From: Mesorhizobium sp. J8 | GTDB lineage: Bacteria > Pseudomonadota > Alphaproteobacteria > Rhizobiales > Rhizobiaceae | Direction of reading: 5' to 3' | Assembly (NCBI RefSeq): GCF_016591715.1 | Contig: NZ_AP024109.1 | Location: 6,012,001-6,076,000, forward strand | DNA length: 64,000 nt | Shown: positions 10,864 through 19,746 of the stretch, piece after piece | Layout of the letters: each line of letters starts with the position of its first letter | How positions within the stretch are numbered: the stretch's first letter is position 1 | Notes under the pieces: model-generated | The model's database searches: none | What the model saw: only the letters and a program-made list of their open reading frames with translations | Told to the model about the DNA's origin: nothing | Program-made: the position numbers and the translations under genes

Positions 10864-10977
10864 TGCATGTCGCCCAGAAGTGTGCAGCGGTTCTGGGACA
10901 ACGACAGGCATCAAAACAAATGCATGTCGCCCAGAAGTGTGCAGCGGTTCTGGGGCAACGGCATGCATGAAAGCAAA
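10864..10977. repeat. Two tandem 57-bp palindromic repeats (type B)
   Basis: Two near-identical 57-base units (10864-10920 and 10921-10977), with only a handful of mismatches, directly follow the argH stop. Each unit contains the dyad CCCAGAA...TTCTGGG, able to form a 7-bp stem, and ends in a CATCAAAACAA-like tail. A diverged third copy is at 39540-39595. The position suggests a 3'-UTR structure, possibly terminating argH or marking insertion of a non-autonomous repeat. Confidence 0.75.
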
Positions 10978-11048
10978 TGTCGGGATGCAAAGCGCTGAGA
11001 ACTCGGCTAAAAGCGCAGCACAACAATCAGTTTCGAACGGATGGATCG

Positions 11049-11255
11049 ATGACCCGTAGCAGGATTTTGGTGACGCTGGCGCTGCTGGCGGCGGTTGTCA
11101 CCGTCACGGCCTGCGGCAGGAAGACCGGCCTCGACACGCCCTACGAGGCAGCGGTGCAGGCGCGCAAGGATGCGGAAAAAGCCAAGCAGCCGGTGCCGCC
11201 CGAGCCGGAAAAACCGGTCAAGGACAGGAAGTTCATCCTCGATCCATTGCTCTGA
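11049..11255 (+). CDS. lptM: Small LptM/YifL-like lipoprotein
   Basis: 68 residues from the ATG at 11049. A short signal peptide (residues 1-21) ends in TVTAC, placing the lipidated cysteine at 22, followed by GRKTGLDTPYEAA, similar to the CGxKGxL start of YifL/LptM lipoproteins. The rest is a charged, proline-rich tail. LptM assists assembly of the LptDE lipopolysaccharide translocon in the outer membrane of E. coli; whether this short homologue does the same is inferred. It lies 21 bases before lysA; in enterobacteria yifL likewise sits next to a lysine-pathway gene (dapF). An upstream in-frame extension to 10977 would run through the repeat and is unlikely. Confidence 0.75.
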   Translation: MTRSRILVTLALLAAVVTVTACGRKTGLDTPYEAAVQARKDAEKAKQPVPPEPEKPVKDRKFILDPLL

Positions 11256-11276
11256 TCTTTTCCGGAAACAGTACCC

Positions 11277-12545
11277 GTGAACCATTTCGATTACCGCGAC
11301 GGCGTGCTTCATGCCGAGGACGTCGCGATCCCCGACATCGCGGCCGCGGTCGGCACGCCCTTCTATTGCTATTCGACGGCGACGCTGACCCGGCATTTCC
11401 GCGTCTTCAGGGAGGCCTTTGCCGGCCTCGACGCGCTCGTCTGCTACGCCATGAAGGCGAATTCCAACCAGGCCGTGCTGAGGACGCTGGCCCGCCAGGG
11501 CGCCGGCGCCGACGTGGTGTCGGAAGGCGAGTTGCGCCGCGCCTTGGCTGCCGGCATCCCGGCCGGCAAGATCCTGTTTTCCGGCGTCGGCAAGACCGCG
11601 CGCGAAATGGACTTTGCCCTTAGCGCCGGCATTCTCTGCTTCAACGTCGAATCCGAGCCTGAGTTGGAGCTTTTGTCGGCGCGAGCGACGGCGCTCGGCA
11701 AGGTGGCGCCGGTCTCGCTGCGCATCAATCCGGATGTCGATGCGAGAACCCACAAGAAGATCTCGACCGGCAAGGCCGAGAACAAGTTCGGCATCCCCTG
11801 GCAGCGCGCGCGGCAGGTCTATGCCCGCGCCGCGCAACTGCCGGGCATCAAGGTGACCGGCATCGACACCCATATCGGCAGCCAGATCACCGAATTGCAG
11901 CCCTTCGACGACGCCTTCGCATTGCTCGTCGAACTGGTCGGGGCGCTGCGCGCCGACGGACATGCGATCGAACATGTCGATCTCGGCGGCGGCCTCGGCA
12001 TTCCCTACCGTGTCGACAACAGCCCGCCGCCTTTGCCTGACGCCTATGCCGAGATCGTCAGGAAGCACGTCACCAGGCTTGGCCTCAAGGTGATGTTCGA
12101 GCCTGGACGGCTGATCGTCGGCAATGCCGGCATCCTGGTGTCCGAGGTGATCTATGTGAAGGAAGGCGACGCCAGGAACTTCCTTGTCGTCGACGCCGCC
12201 ATGAATGACCTGATCCGGCCGACGCTCTATGACGCCTTCCACGACATCAGGCCGGTGGTGCAGCCACCCGCCTCCACGCCGCGCATGAAGGTCGACGTCG
12301 TCGGCCCGGTCTGCGAGACCGGCGACTTCATCGGCCTGGACCGCGACCTGCCGAAGCTGAAGGCAGGCGACCTGATCGCCGTTTCGACAGCCGGCGCCTA
12401 TGGCGCGGTGCAGGCCGGTACCTACAACACCAGGCTTCTGGTGCCGGAGGTGCTGGTCGACGGCGACCGCTTCCATGTCGTACGGCCGCGCCAGACCTAT
12501 GAGGACCTGATCGGCCTGGATTCGGTCCCCGACTGGCTGAAGTAA
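11277..12545 (+). CDS. lysA: Diaminopimelate decarboxylase
   Basis: 422 residues starting from GTG at 11277. This PLP enzyme (fold III) converts meso-diaminopimelate to lysine. The PLP lysine is K60 in CYAMKANSN; HIGSQI and the glycine-rich GGGLGIPY phosphate loop are present, as is the C-terminal substrate motif CETGDFIG. It follows lptM by 21 bases and is probably co-transcribed with it and possibly argH. Confidence 0.95.
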   Translation: MNHFDYRDGVLHAEDVAIPDIAAAVGTPFYCYSTATLTRHFRVFREAFAGLDALVCYAMKANSNQAVLRTLARQGAGADVVSEGELRRALAAGIPAGKILFSGVGKTAREMDFALSAGILCFNVESEPELELLSARATALGKVAPVSLRINPDVDARTHKKISTGKAENKFGIPWQRARQVYARAAQLPGIKVTGIDTHIGSQITELQPFDDAFALLVELVGALRADGHAIEHVDLGGGLGIPYRVDNSPPPLPDAYAEIVRKHVTRLGLKVMFEPGRLIVGNAGILVSEVIYVKEGDARNFLVVDAAMNDLIRPTLYDAFHDIRPVVQPPASTPRMKVDVVGPVCETGDFIGLDRDLPKLKAGDLIAVSTAGAYGAVQAGTYNTRLLVPEVLVDGDRFHVVRPRQTYEDLIGLDSVPDWLK

Positions 12546-12574
12546 CCCAGGCGGCGCGCCTTAAGGAGCTAGCC

Positions 12575-13516
12575 ATGCTGGAAAAAAACACGATCACGCG
12601 CGAGCGCATCGCTGCTGTCGAGCCGCGCATCCGTCCCTATGTGCGCCATACGCCGGTCATGCGCGTCGACATGGCAGATTTCGGCCGGCCTGCTTTTGCG
12701 GTCGACCTGAAGCTCGAATGCCTGCAGCATTCCGGCTCGTTCAAGGCGCGCGGCGCCTTCACCAACCTGCTCGAGCGCCAGGTCCCCGAAGCCGGCGTGG
12801 TCGCCGCGTCGGGCGGCAATCATGGTGCGGCTGTCGCTTACGCCGCCATGAAGCTCGGGCACAGGGCGACCATCTTCGTGCCCGAGGTCAGCCCGCCGGC
12901 GAAGCTCGAGCGCATTCGCGGCTATGGCGCCGAGCTGGTGGTCGGCGGCGCGCGCTATGCCGAGGCGCTCGCCGCGAGCGAGGATTTCGCGGCCAGGACC
13001 GGCGCCTTGCAGGTGCACGCCTTCAACCAGGAGGAAACACTGCTCGGCCAGGGCACGCTCGGCTTGGAGATCGAAGCCGATTTGCCCGAGATCGACACGC
13101 TGCTGGTCGCCGTCGGCGGCGGCGGGCTGATCGGCGGCATCGCCGCCTGGTTCGCTGGCCGCATCCGCATCGTCGCCATCGAGCCCGAGGGCGCTCCGAC
13201 GCTTTACCGCGCCTTGGAGGCCGGAGAGCCGGTCGACGCGCCTGCCGAAGGCATCGCCGCCGATTCGCTGGCGCCGAAGCGCGTCGGCGAGATGATGTTT
13301 CCGATCGCCGAGGCCTTCGTCGAGCGCTCGATACTGGTCAGCGACGACGACATCGTGGCGGCGCAGAAGGCGCTGTGGGACCGCGTGCGAATCATCGCCG
13401 AGCCGGGTGGCGCCGCGGCCTTCGCCGCCATGCTTTCCGGGCGTTACGTGCCCTCGGAGGGCGAGCGCGTGGCGGTCCTGGTCTGCGGTTCGAACACCAA
13501 TCCGGCCAATTTCTGA
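12575..13516 (+). CDS. Threonine/serine dehydratase-like PLP enzyme
   Basis: 313 residues of the fold-II PLP family. The Schiff-base lysine is K57 in SGSFKARGAF and the phosphate loop GGGGLIGG lies near residue 185. There is no C-terminal ACT-like regulatory domain, so it is the short catabolic type (TdcB-like threonine dehydratase, serine racemase or hydroxyectoine-type lyase) rather than biosynthetic IlvA. It follows lysA by 29 bases. The exact substrate is not decided by sequence. Confidence 0.82.
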   Translation: MLEKNTITRERIAAVEPRIRPYVRHTPVMRVDMADFGRPAFAVDLKLECLQHSGSFKARGAFTNLLERQVPEAGVVAASGGNHGAAVAYAAMKLGHRATIFVPEVSPPAKLERIRGYGAELVVGGARYAEALAASEDFAARTGALQVHAFNQEETLLGQGTLGLEIEADLPEIDTLLVAVGGGGLIGGIAAWFAGRIRIVAIEPEGAPTLYRALEAGEPVDAPAEGIAADSLAPKRVGEMMFPIAEAFVERSILVSDDDIVAAQKALWDRVRIIAEPGGAAAFAAMLSGRYVPSEGERVAVLVCGSNTNPANF

Positions 13517-13630
13517 TCATAACCCGGCCAAACCGCTTCACGTTTTTGGAACCCGCCTCGCCTTTGCCGTGTTTGTTGGTATCCTTCTGTTGATGACGTC
13601 CGGGCTATCCCGCCTGGACAGGAAGGGCCG

Positions 13631-16213
13631 ATGACCGAACGACCCATTTCCAGCGGCGAACGCGGCCTGGCCGGGCGCCTGGCGCTCAGCCGGTCGGCGA
13701 CGCGGGCCTCGATAGTCTTCGAGCGCGCCTGGCCGCTCGTGCTGCCGCTGTTGATCGTCATCAGCCTGTTCCTCAGCTTTTCATGGTTCGGCCTGTTCCC
13801 ACGCCTGCCGGACGCGGCGCGCATCGGTCTGCTGATCCTGTTCGCGCTGGCGGGTATCGCGGCGCTCTATCCGCTTCGCTTCTTCCGCATGCCCTCGGCC
13901 GCCGAGATCGACCGCCGCATCGAGGCGGCGAACGAATTGCTGCACAGCCCGGTCCAGGTGCAGACCGACCGGCCGAGCGGCGCCGAGAGCATCTTCTCGC
14001 AGGCGTTGTGGCGCGAGCATCAGAAGCGCATGGCCGAGCGGCTCTCGAGCTTAGGTGCCGACCGGCCGCGCACCGGCGTGCCGGACTATGATCGCTGGGG
14101 CCTGCGCGCCGTGGCGGGGCTGCTGTTCGTCACCGCTTTGGCCTTTTCCTTCGGCCCATTCGGCGGTAGGGTCGGCGACGCTTTTGTCGCCCGCGCCGCG
14201 CACGATGCCGTGCCGCCGCGCATCGACGCCTGGGTGACGCCGCCCGCCTATACCGGCAAGGCGCCGCTGTTCCTGACCGCCGATGCCAACCAGGCCGTCC
14301 AGACCTTTTCCGTTCCGCAGGGCAGCGACGTTTCGCTCCGCGTCACCGGCGGCTCGGGCGAGGAAACGCTGAGCTACTCCGATCAAGGCGGCAATGACCG
14401 CGCCATCGAGCCCGCCGCACCCAAAGCGCCAGCTGCCGCCAGCCAGACGGCGCCAAATGTCCGCCAGTTCTCCGGCAAGCTGAACACCAACGGCACGCTG
14501 ACGCTGAAATCCGGCGATAGCGATCTCGGCCACTGGGCTTTCGCGGTCATCCCAGACAAGCCGCCAACGATCCGCTTCGTCGGCGAGCCGAAGCGCGCCG
14601 TCAACGGCGCCATGGAGCTCAACTATCAGGTCGACGACGATTACGGCGCGGCCTCCGCCAAGGCCGTTTTCGAACTGTCGGACCCGCCGGCCGCCAATGC
14701 GCATCCGCTTTACGGCGCACCCGAGATGCCGCTGACCCTGCCGCGGCGCGGCGGCAAGGCGAGCGCGGCGAAGACGACCAAGGACCTGACCGAGCATGTC
14801 TGGGCCGGCGGCAACATCAAGCTGACGCTGAGCGTCACCGACGATGCCGGCCACACAGCGACCAGCGAAACCAAGACGCTTGTCATGCCCGAGCGGCCAT
14901 TCGCCAATCCGCTGGCCCGCGCGGTGATCGAACAGCGCCGGTTGCTGGCGCTCGACACCAATGCCAAGCCGCGCGTCCTCGACCTGATGGACGCGATCAC
15001 TCTGCGGCCCGAGGACACGTTCGACAACATGTCGAACTATCTCGCCATCATGAGCGCGCGGAGCCGGCTGAAGCTCTCCGAGAGCGACGACCAGTTGCGC
15101 AACGTCGTCTCCTATCTGTGGGAAATCGCGCTCGGCATTGAGGAAGGCAATCTGTCGGCCGCCGAGCGGCGGCTGCGCCAGGCGCAGCAGGCGTTGCAGG
15201 ACGCCATCAAGAACGGCGCCAGCGATCAGGAGATCGAGAAGGCGATGAAGGAACTGCGCGAGGCGATGAATCAGTTCCTGCAGGAATTCGCCCAGCGCGC
15301 GCAGCAGAACCCGAACGCGCCGCAGATGCAGCAGAACGGACGCGAGTTGCGCCAGAGCGATATCGACCGCATGATGGATCAGATCGAGAATCTGGCCAAA
15401 TCGGGCGACCGCGACAAGGCGCAGCAGCTTCTCTCCGAGCTACAGGACATGATGAACAACCTGCAGGCCGGCCGCCAGCAGCCGGGCGGCGAGCAGGACA
15501 GCGAGCTGCGCCAGCAGATGGACAAGCTTGGCGACATCATGCGCCGCCAGCAGGAGATGATGAACGACACCTTCCGCCTCGATCAGATGCAGCGTGGCTC
15601 GCGCGACAATGGCGAACAACAATTCGGCGAGGACGGCGAGCAGCAGCAAGGCCAGGACGAGCAACGGCCGGGTCCCGGCCAGGATCGCGATCCGCTGGGA
15701 CGGCCGAAAATGTCGCCGAAGGATTTGGCCGATGCGCTGAAACAGCTGCAGGAAGGCCAGGGCCAGCTGCAGAGCGAACTCAACCAGCTGAAGAAGGGGC
15801 TGGAGGGCATGGGCATGGAGCCCAATGAAGGCTTCGGCGAGGCCGGCAAGTCGATGGGCGACGCCGAGCGGTCGCTCGGCCAGGGCGATGGCGACCAGGC
15901 CGTCGGCCACCAGGGCCGTGCGCTGGAAGCGCTTCGCCGCGGCGCCAAGGACATGATGAAGCAGATGCAGGCCATGCAGGGCGACCAGGGCGGCAGCGAA
16001 CAGGGCGGCCGCGAGCAGAATGCCGACCGCGATCCACTCGGACGGCCGCGCGCCACCAACGGACCGGATGACGGCACATCGGTCAAGGTTCCCGACGAGA
16101 TCGACGTGCAGCGCGCCCGCCAGATCCTCGATGCGATCCGCAAGCGGCTAGGCAACGCGCTGAGCCCCGATATCGAGCGCAGCTACCTCGAACGGCTGCT
16201 GGAGCTGAAATAG
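13631..16213 (+). CDS. TIGR02302/DUF4175 family large membrane protein
   Basis: 860 residues. Two adjacent membrane spans lie at about 36-80 and a third at about 158-180; the large middle region looks extracytoplasmic and beta-rich. From about residue 510 to 830 the chain is low-complexity, rich in Gln, Glu, Met, Asp and Gly (QQMQQ, GEQQQGQDEQ types), and likely coiled-coil or disordered. Two copies of a short motif RDPLGRPK/R (near 690 and 800) flank this part. The family is confined to alphaproteobacteria and has no known function. In Rhizobiales it typically sits downstream of lysA, as here. Confidence 0.85.
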   Translation: MTERPISSGERGLAGRLALSRSATRASIVFERAWPLVLPLLIVISLFLSFSWFGLFPRLPDAARIGLLILFALAGIAALYPLRFFRMPSAAEIDRRIEAANELLHSPVQVQTDRPSGAESIFSQALWREHQKRMAERLSSLGADRPRTGVPDYDRWGLRAVAGLLFVTALAFSFGPFGGRVGDAFVARAAHDAVPPRIDAWVTPPAYTGKAPLFLTADANQAVQTFSVPQGSDVSLRVTGGSGEETLSYSDQGGNDRAIEPAAPKAPAAASQTAPNVRQFSGKLNTNGTLTLKSGDSDLGHWAFAVIPDKPPTIRFVGEPKRAVNGAMELNYQVDDDYGAASAKAVFELSDPPAANAHPLYGAPEMPLTLPRRGGKASAAKTTKDLTEHVWAGGNIKLTLSVTDDAGHTATSETKTLVMPERPFANPLARAVIEQRRLLALDTNAKPRVLDLMDAITLRPEDTFDNMSNYLAIMSARSRLKLSESDDQLRNVVSYLWEIALGIEEGNLSAAERRLRQAQQALQDAIKNGASDQEIEKAMKELREAMNQFLQEFAQRAQQNPNAPQMQQNGRELRQSDIDRMMDQIENLAKSGDRDKAQQLLSELQDMMNNLQAGRQQPGGEQDSELRQQMDKLGDIMRRQQEMMNDTFRLDQMQRGSRDNGEQQFGEDGEQQQGQDEQRPGPGQDRDPLGRPKMSPKDLADALKQLQEGQGQLQSELNQLKKGLEGMGMEPNEGFGEAGKSMGDAERSLGQGDGDQAVGHQGRALEALRRGAKDMMKQMQAMQGDQGGSEQGGREQNADRDPLGRPRATNGPDDGTSVKVPDEIDVQRARQILDAIRKRLGNALSPDIERSYLERLLELK

Positions 16214-16246
16214 ACCGCCCGCATCAATCTCGGATCGCATCACACC

Positions 16247-16621
16247 GTGCCGAAGCTTGGAAGCGTCACCCCGATCCTGCGCATGTTCGACATCGCCAAG
16301 GCGCGCGAATTCTATCTCGATTTCCTCGGCTTCGAGATCCGCTTCGAACATCGCTTCGACGACAATGCGCCGCTCTACATGGGTATCACTCGCGACAGCT
16401 GCGAATTGCATCTAAGCGAGCATCACGGCGACGGCTCGCCAGGCGCCAACATTCGCGTCGAGGTGGCCGACATCGCGGCGCTGCATCGTGAACTGACGGC
16501 GAAGAAATATCGCTACGCCCGACCGGGATTGGAAGAGACGCCTTGGCGGACACGGGAGGTCACAGTCGGCGACCCGTTCGGCAACCAGCTGACTTTCTAC
16601 GAAGACATGCCGGACCGATAG
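16247..16621 (+). CDS. VOC (glyoxalase/bleomycin-resistance) family protein
   Basis: 124 residues from GTG 16247. It starts PKLGSVTPILRMFDIAKAREFYLDFLGFEI, the standard first beta-alpha-beta-beta-beta module, and ends GDPFGNQLTFYE, with the expected metal-site Glu and GN. One module pair per chain means it functions as a dimer. Close relatives are annotated as bleomycin-resistance-like proteins, but substrate cannot be assigned. It begins 33 bases after the TIGR02302 gene and converges on a LysR gene. Confidence 0.8.
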   Translation: MPKLGSVTPILRMFDIAKAREFYLDFLGFEIRFEHRFDDNAPLYMGITRDSCELHLSEHHGDGSPGANIRVEVADIAALHRELTAKKYRYARPGLEETPWRTREVTVGDPFGNQLTFYEDMPDR

Positions 16622-16687
16622 GACGGGCAACCGCACCGATGTGGAACCGTTCTGCGTTCGTGAAACGGCGAAAATACTCTGGCTTTG

Positions 16688-17584
16688 CTACAGCCCAATC
16701 GTCGCGCCTGCCTGCCGGGTCAGCATGAACGCCTCGCGGATCGCGTTCTCCATGCCGTCGATTGCCTCGCCGGTCGCCAGCGGATTGCGGTGCAGGACGA
16801 CATTGGAGGAATCGATGTCGCCGAAGCCGTCGGCCGCCGTCAGCTCGCGGCAATCGGCCGGGATGTTGCTGCGCGAGATCGGCGCGATCGCCAGGCCGGA
16901 CGTGACCGCGAGCGTCAGGCCGCCATTGGTGTCGCTGGTGTAGGCGACGCGATAGTCGAGGCCGCGCTGCTGCAGCGACTTGATGGCGAAGTCGCGGCAC
17001 CAGCCGTTGCGGCTGTAGAGCGCGATCGGCACCGGCCGTTCCTCATGCATGTGGTGCAGCGTCGAGGTCACCCAGACCGTCGGATCGTGCATCAGCACCT
17101 CGCCGCCGGAAGAGCCCTCCCATTCAAACACCACCGCGAGGTCGAGCTCGCCGGCCGCAAGCGCCCGCACCTGCGAATCCGAATGCGCGTAGCGCACCGT
17201 GACCTCGACGCGCGGATGCCGCTTGGCGAACTCGCCCAGCGCCCGCGACAGGATCGAGCGGCCATATTCGGCCGGGATGCCGATGCGCACCAGGCCGCCG
17301 AGCGGCGGCGCCACCAGCGAGGCCGCCGTCTCGTCGAGCAGCGAGACGATCCGGCGCGCGTTGACGATGAGCTCGCCGCCACGGCGCGTCAGCGCCACGC
17401 CGCGCGAGCCGCGTTCGAAAAGATCGTCGCCGACCATCTCTTCCAGCTTCTTCATCTGCATGGACACAGCCGATTGCGTGCGCCCGGCCTTCTCCGCCGC
17501 GCGCGTGAAATTGCCGGTCTCGGCCACCGCCACGAAGGTGCGCAGGAGGTCGCTGTCGAGGACTGGTCTCATCAAAGTCGCCAT
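16688..17584 (-). CDS. LysR-family transcriptional regulator
   Basis: 298 residues. The N-terminal winged helix-turn-helix is clear (DLLRTFVAVAETGNFTRAAE, then TQSAVSMQMKKLEEMVG), followed by an effector-binding domain of two periplasmic-binding-like lobes. An alternative start is the Met at 17572. The gene is divergent from the DMT exporter at 17761 with 176 bases between them, so it is the likely regulator of that exporter as well as of itself. The effector is unknown. Confidence 0.9.
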   Translation of the reverse strand: MATLMRPVLDSDLLRTFVAVAETGNFTRAAEKAGRTQSAVSMQMKKLEEMVGDDLFERGSRGVALTRRGGELIVNARRIVSLLDETAASLVAPPLGGLVRIGIPAEYGRSILSRALGEFAKRHPRVEVTVRYAHSDSQVRALAAGELDLAVVFEWEGSSGGEVLMHDPTVWVTSTLHHMHEERPVPIALYSRNGWCRDFAIKSLQQRGLDYRVAYTSDTNGGLTLAVTSGLAIAPISRSNIPADCRELTAADGFGDIDSSNVVLHRNPLATGEAIDGMENAIREAFMLTRQAGATIGL

Positions 17585-17760
17585 AAGAAAATCTGATTGC
17601 TGGCATCATTCCAATTCGTTTGCAAGATGTCAAACACCGCAGGATAGTCGCGACACCCATTGGATATGCGACCGCGAAATCGGCCGCGGACCAATCGAAG
17701 AGTCCTCACTCGTGCCCGCTGCCTGAAAAAGGTGGCGGGTTCTTTTTCGCTGGATCGATC

Positions 17761-18726
17761 ATGCAAAACCGGATGGTGCTTGGCATTCTGAGCCTTTGCC
17801 TCGGCGTGCTGGTCTTTTCGCTGCAGGATCCGCTGGTGAAGGCGGTGTCGGGCGGCTATCCGGTGACCGAGGTGATGGCGATTCGCGCCATCGTCGCCTT
17901 GCCGATCCTGATCGTCATCGTCCAGGCCGATGTCGGCCTGAGAGCGGTGCTGTCGAAACGCTTCGGCATGCTGACGCTGCGCGCCTTCATCCAGTTCTCG
18001 TCCTACACGGTCTATTATCTGGCGATCGCCGCGCTGCCGCTGGCCGACGCGGTGGCGCTTTATTTCATGGCGCCGCTGTTCATCATGGCGGTGGCCGGAC
18101 CCTATCTCGGCGAGCGGGTCTCGTGGAAGACGCTGGCGACGGTGCTGATCGGCCTTGTCGGCGTGCTCGTGATGGTGCGGCCCGGCGCCGGCGTGTTCGA
18201 CTGGGCAGCGATTTTGTCGCTGGGCTCGGCCTTTCTCTACGGTTTTTCGCAACTGATGGCGCGCCGCATCGGCGACACCGAATCGTCGACCGTGATGGCC
18301 TTCTACCAGAACGGCGCCTATCTCAGCGGCGCCGTCGCCGTCGCGGCCGTCTTCCACCTTGCCGGCATCACCCATGCGGCGCATCCGAGCGTCGAATTCC
18401 TGGTGCGGCCATGGGTGTGGCCGACAATGCCGGATTTCCTGAAGATGGCTGCCTGCGGCCTCGTCGCGTCCGCCGGCATGATCCTGCTGTCGCAGGCCTA
18501 TCGCATGGCGCCGGCCAACCGCGTCGCGACGTTCGAATACACCGGCATCCTGTGGTCGCCACTTTGGGGTTTCCTGTTCTTCGCCGAGGTGCCGCGGGAA
18601 ACCACCGTGCTGGGCGCGGCGCTGATCATCGGCGCCGGCCTGCTTGCGCTCGGCGGCGGGCCCCGGCGAAGTGCCGCGCCGGCGGCCCCTGTCACGGCTG
18701 ATGCGGTCTCAAGCGAAGCAGCTTAA
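17761..18726 (+). CDS. DMT-family (EamA) transporter
   Basis: 321 residues from MQNRMVLG at 17761. Ten membrane spans in two EamA repeats (about 5-140 and 150-290), the hallmark of drug/metabolite transporters that export amino acids or other small metabolites. The tail (from about 300) is Ala/Pro-rich and cytoplasmic. The reading frame extends 47 codons upstream, but that part is charged and has no family similarity. Its last 18 bases overlap the 3' end of the convergent response-regulator gene. Probably controlled by the divergent LysR protein. Confidence 0.87.
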   Translation: MQNRMVLGILSLCLGVLVFSLQDPLVKAVSGGYPVTEVMAIRAIVALPILIVIVQADVGLRAVLSKRFGMLTLRAFIQFSSYTVYYLAIAALPLADAVALYFMAPLFIMAVAGPYLGERVSWKTLATVLIGLVGVLVMVRPGAGVFDWAAILSLGSAFLYGFSQLMARRIGDTESSTVMAFYQNGAYLSGAVAVAAVFHLAGITHAAHPSVEFLVRPWVWPTMPDFLKMAACGLVASAGMILLSQAYRMAPANRVATFEYTGILWSPLWGFLFFAEVPRETTVLGAALIIGAGLLALGGGPRRSAAPAAPVTADAVSSEAA

Positions 18727-19080
18727 TGCCTTGCCGACGCGGGCACGGATCTCAGCCAGCGTGAAGGGCTTCTGCACGACGTCGAGGATGATGCCGTTGA
18801 GTTCCTCGGCCCGCTCGCGCTGGTCGGCATAGCCGGTCATCAGCATGATCCGCATCGCCGGGAATTCTCGCGCGGCCGCCGTCGCCATCTCGATGCCGTC
18901 CATCTCCGGCATGCGGATGTCGGACACCACCAGATCGTAGCCGCCGCGGGCCTGCCGGATCGCATCCAGCCCCTGCCCGCCGTCGGTGGCGACGGTGACA
19001 TTATGGCCGTCGCGCTCCAGCGCGCGGGCAGCGAGGGTACGGACGGACTCATCGTCCTCGACGATCAGAAGCTTTGCCAT
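18709..19080 (-). CDS. Single-domain (CheY-like) response regulator
   Basis: 123 residues, only a receiver domain. Acidic pocket E8-D9-D10, phosphoacceptor D54 in SDIRMPEMDG, T82 in MTGYAD and K104 in QKPF are all present, so it should be phosphorylated. No output domain, hence signalling by protein contact, as with DivK/CpdR-like regulators; it is not recognisably either of these. It has no adjacent histidine kinase. It follows hpt by 84 bases and its final codons overlap the convergent DMT gene by 18 bases. Confidence 0.9.
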   Translation of the reverse strand: MAKLLIVEDDESVRTLAARALERDGHNVTVATDGGQGLDAIRQARGGYDLVVSDIRMPEMDGIEMATAAAREFPAMRIMLMTGYADQRERAEELNGIILDVVQKPFTLAEIRARVGKALSCFA

Positions 19081-19164
19081 ACCGAGATAGATGCCGCCGA
19101 AACGTTGACGTTTTCTGAAAATTCTAACGATCGGCAGCTTTTCGGAAGGAACTCCGGCGTCCTC

Positions 19165-19707
19165 TCAGGCGTCGCCCTTCACCACTCCGACGAACGGCAG
19201 CTCGCGGAACGCATGCGCGACGTCCATGCCGTAGCCGACGACGAAATAGTCCGGGCAGTCGAAGCCGACATAGTCGGCGTTGAGCGCGGTCTGGCGGCGC
19301 ATCCGCTTGTCGAGCAGCACCGCGATGGCGCAGCTCTTGGCGCCGCGCGACAGCATCAGGTCGCGGGTGTAGGAAAGCGTCTTGCCGGATTCCAGTATGT
19401 CGTCGATCAACAGCACGTCGCGGCCGGCGACCTCATTGTCGATGTCGCGTAGCACCCTCACTTTGCCGCTCGTGGTGCCCGCGCCGTAGCTGGAGATGAA
19501 GATGAACTCGACTTCCGGCGACAGGCCGACATCATGCATGGCGCGGATGAGATCGGCGGCGAAGACGAACGAGCCCTTGAGGATCGAGATCACCAGGAGG
19601 TCGTGGTAGTCGCGCCCGGCGATTTCCTTGGCGAGCTCGAGATTGCGGCGCGCGATCGCCGACGCCGAAAACAGGACCTCGATGTCCTTGCCACGCACAA
19701 CTGGCAT
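19165..19707 (-). CDS. hpt: Hypoxanthine phosphoribosyltransferase
   Basis: 180 residues. The PRPP-binding loop reads VLLIDDILESGKTL, and the N-terminal ILKGSFVFAADL and C-terminal DYFVVGYGMD are typical of Hpt. It salvages hypoxanthine (and probably guanine) to IMP/GMP. The start at 19707 is chosen over 19734 because it is preceded by GAAGGA at the right spacing. A large palindromic repeat lies just upstream. Confidence 0.93.
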   Translation of the reverse strand: MPVVRGKDIEVLFSASAIARRNLELAKEIAGRDYHDLLVISILKGSFVFAADLIRAMHDVGLSPEVEFIFISSYGAGTTSGKVRVLRDIDNEVAGRDVLLIDDILESGKTLSYTRDLMLSRGAKSCAIAVLLDKRMRRQTALNADYVGFDCPDYFVVGYGMDVAHAFRELPFVGVVKGDA

Positions 19708-19746
19708 ATTTTGTCCTTCAAAAATCAGCTGCAACGCCGGAAGGTA

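Noticed and set aside
10864..10977. CRISPR-like array
   Set aside because: Two tandem 57-base units only, with internal dyads and no spacers or cas genes.
16622..16687. Repeat-like tract between VOC gene and LysR gene (GGAACCGTTCTGCGTTCGTG)
   Set aside because: It looks like a fragment of a rhizobial repeat, and GGAAC here lacks TT at the correct spacing for an EcfG promoter. It is not supported well enough to list.
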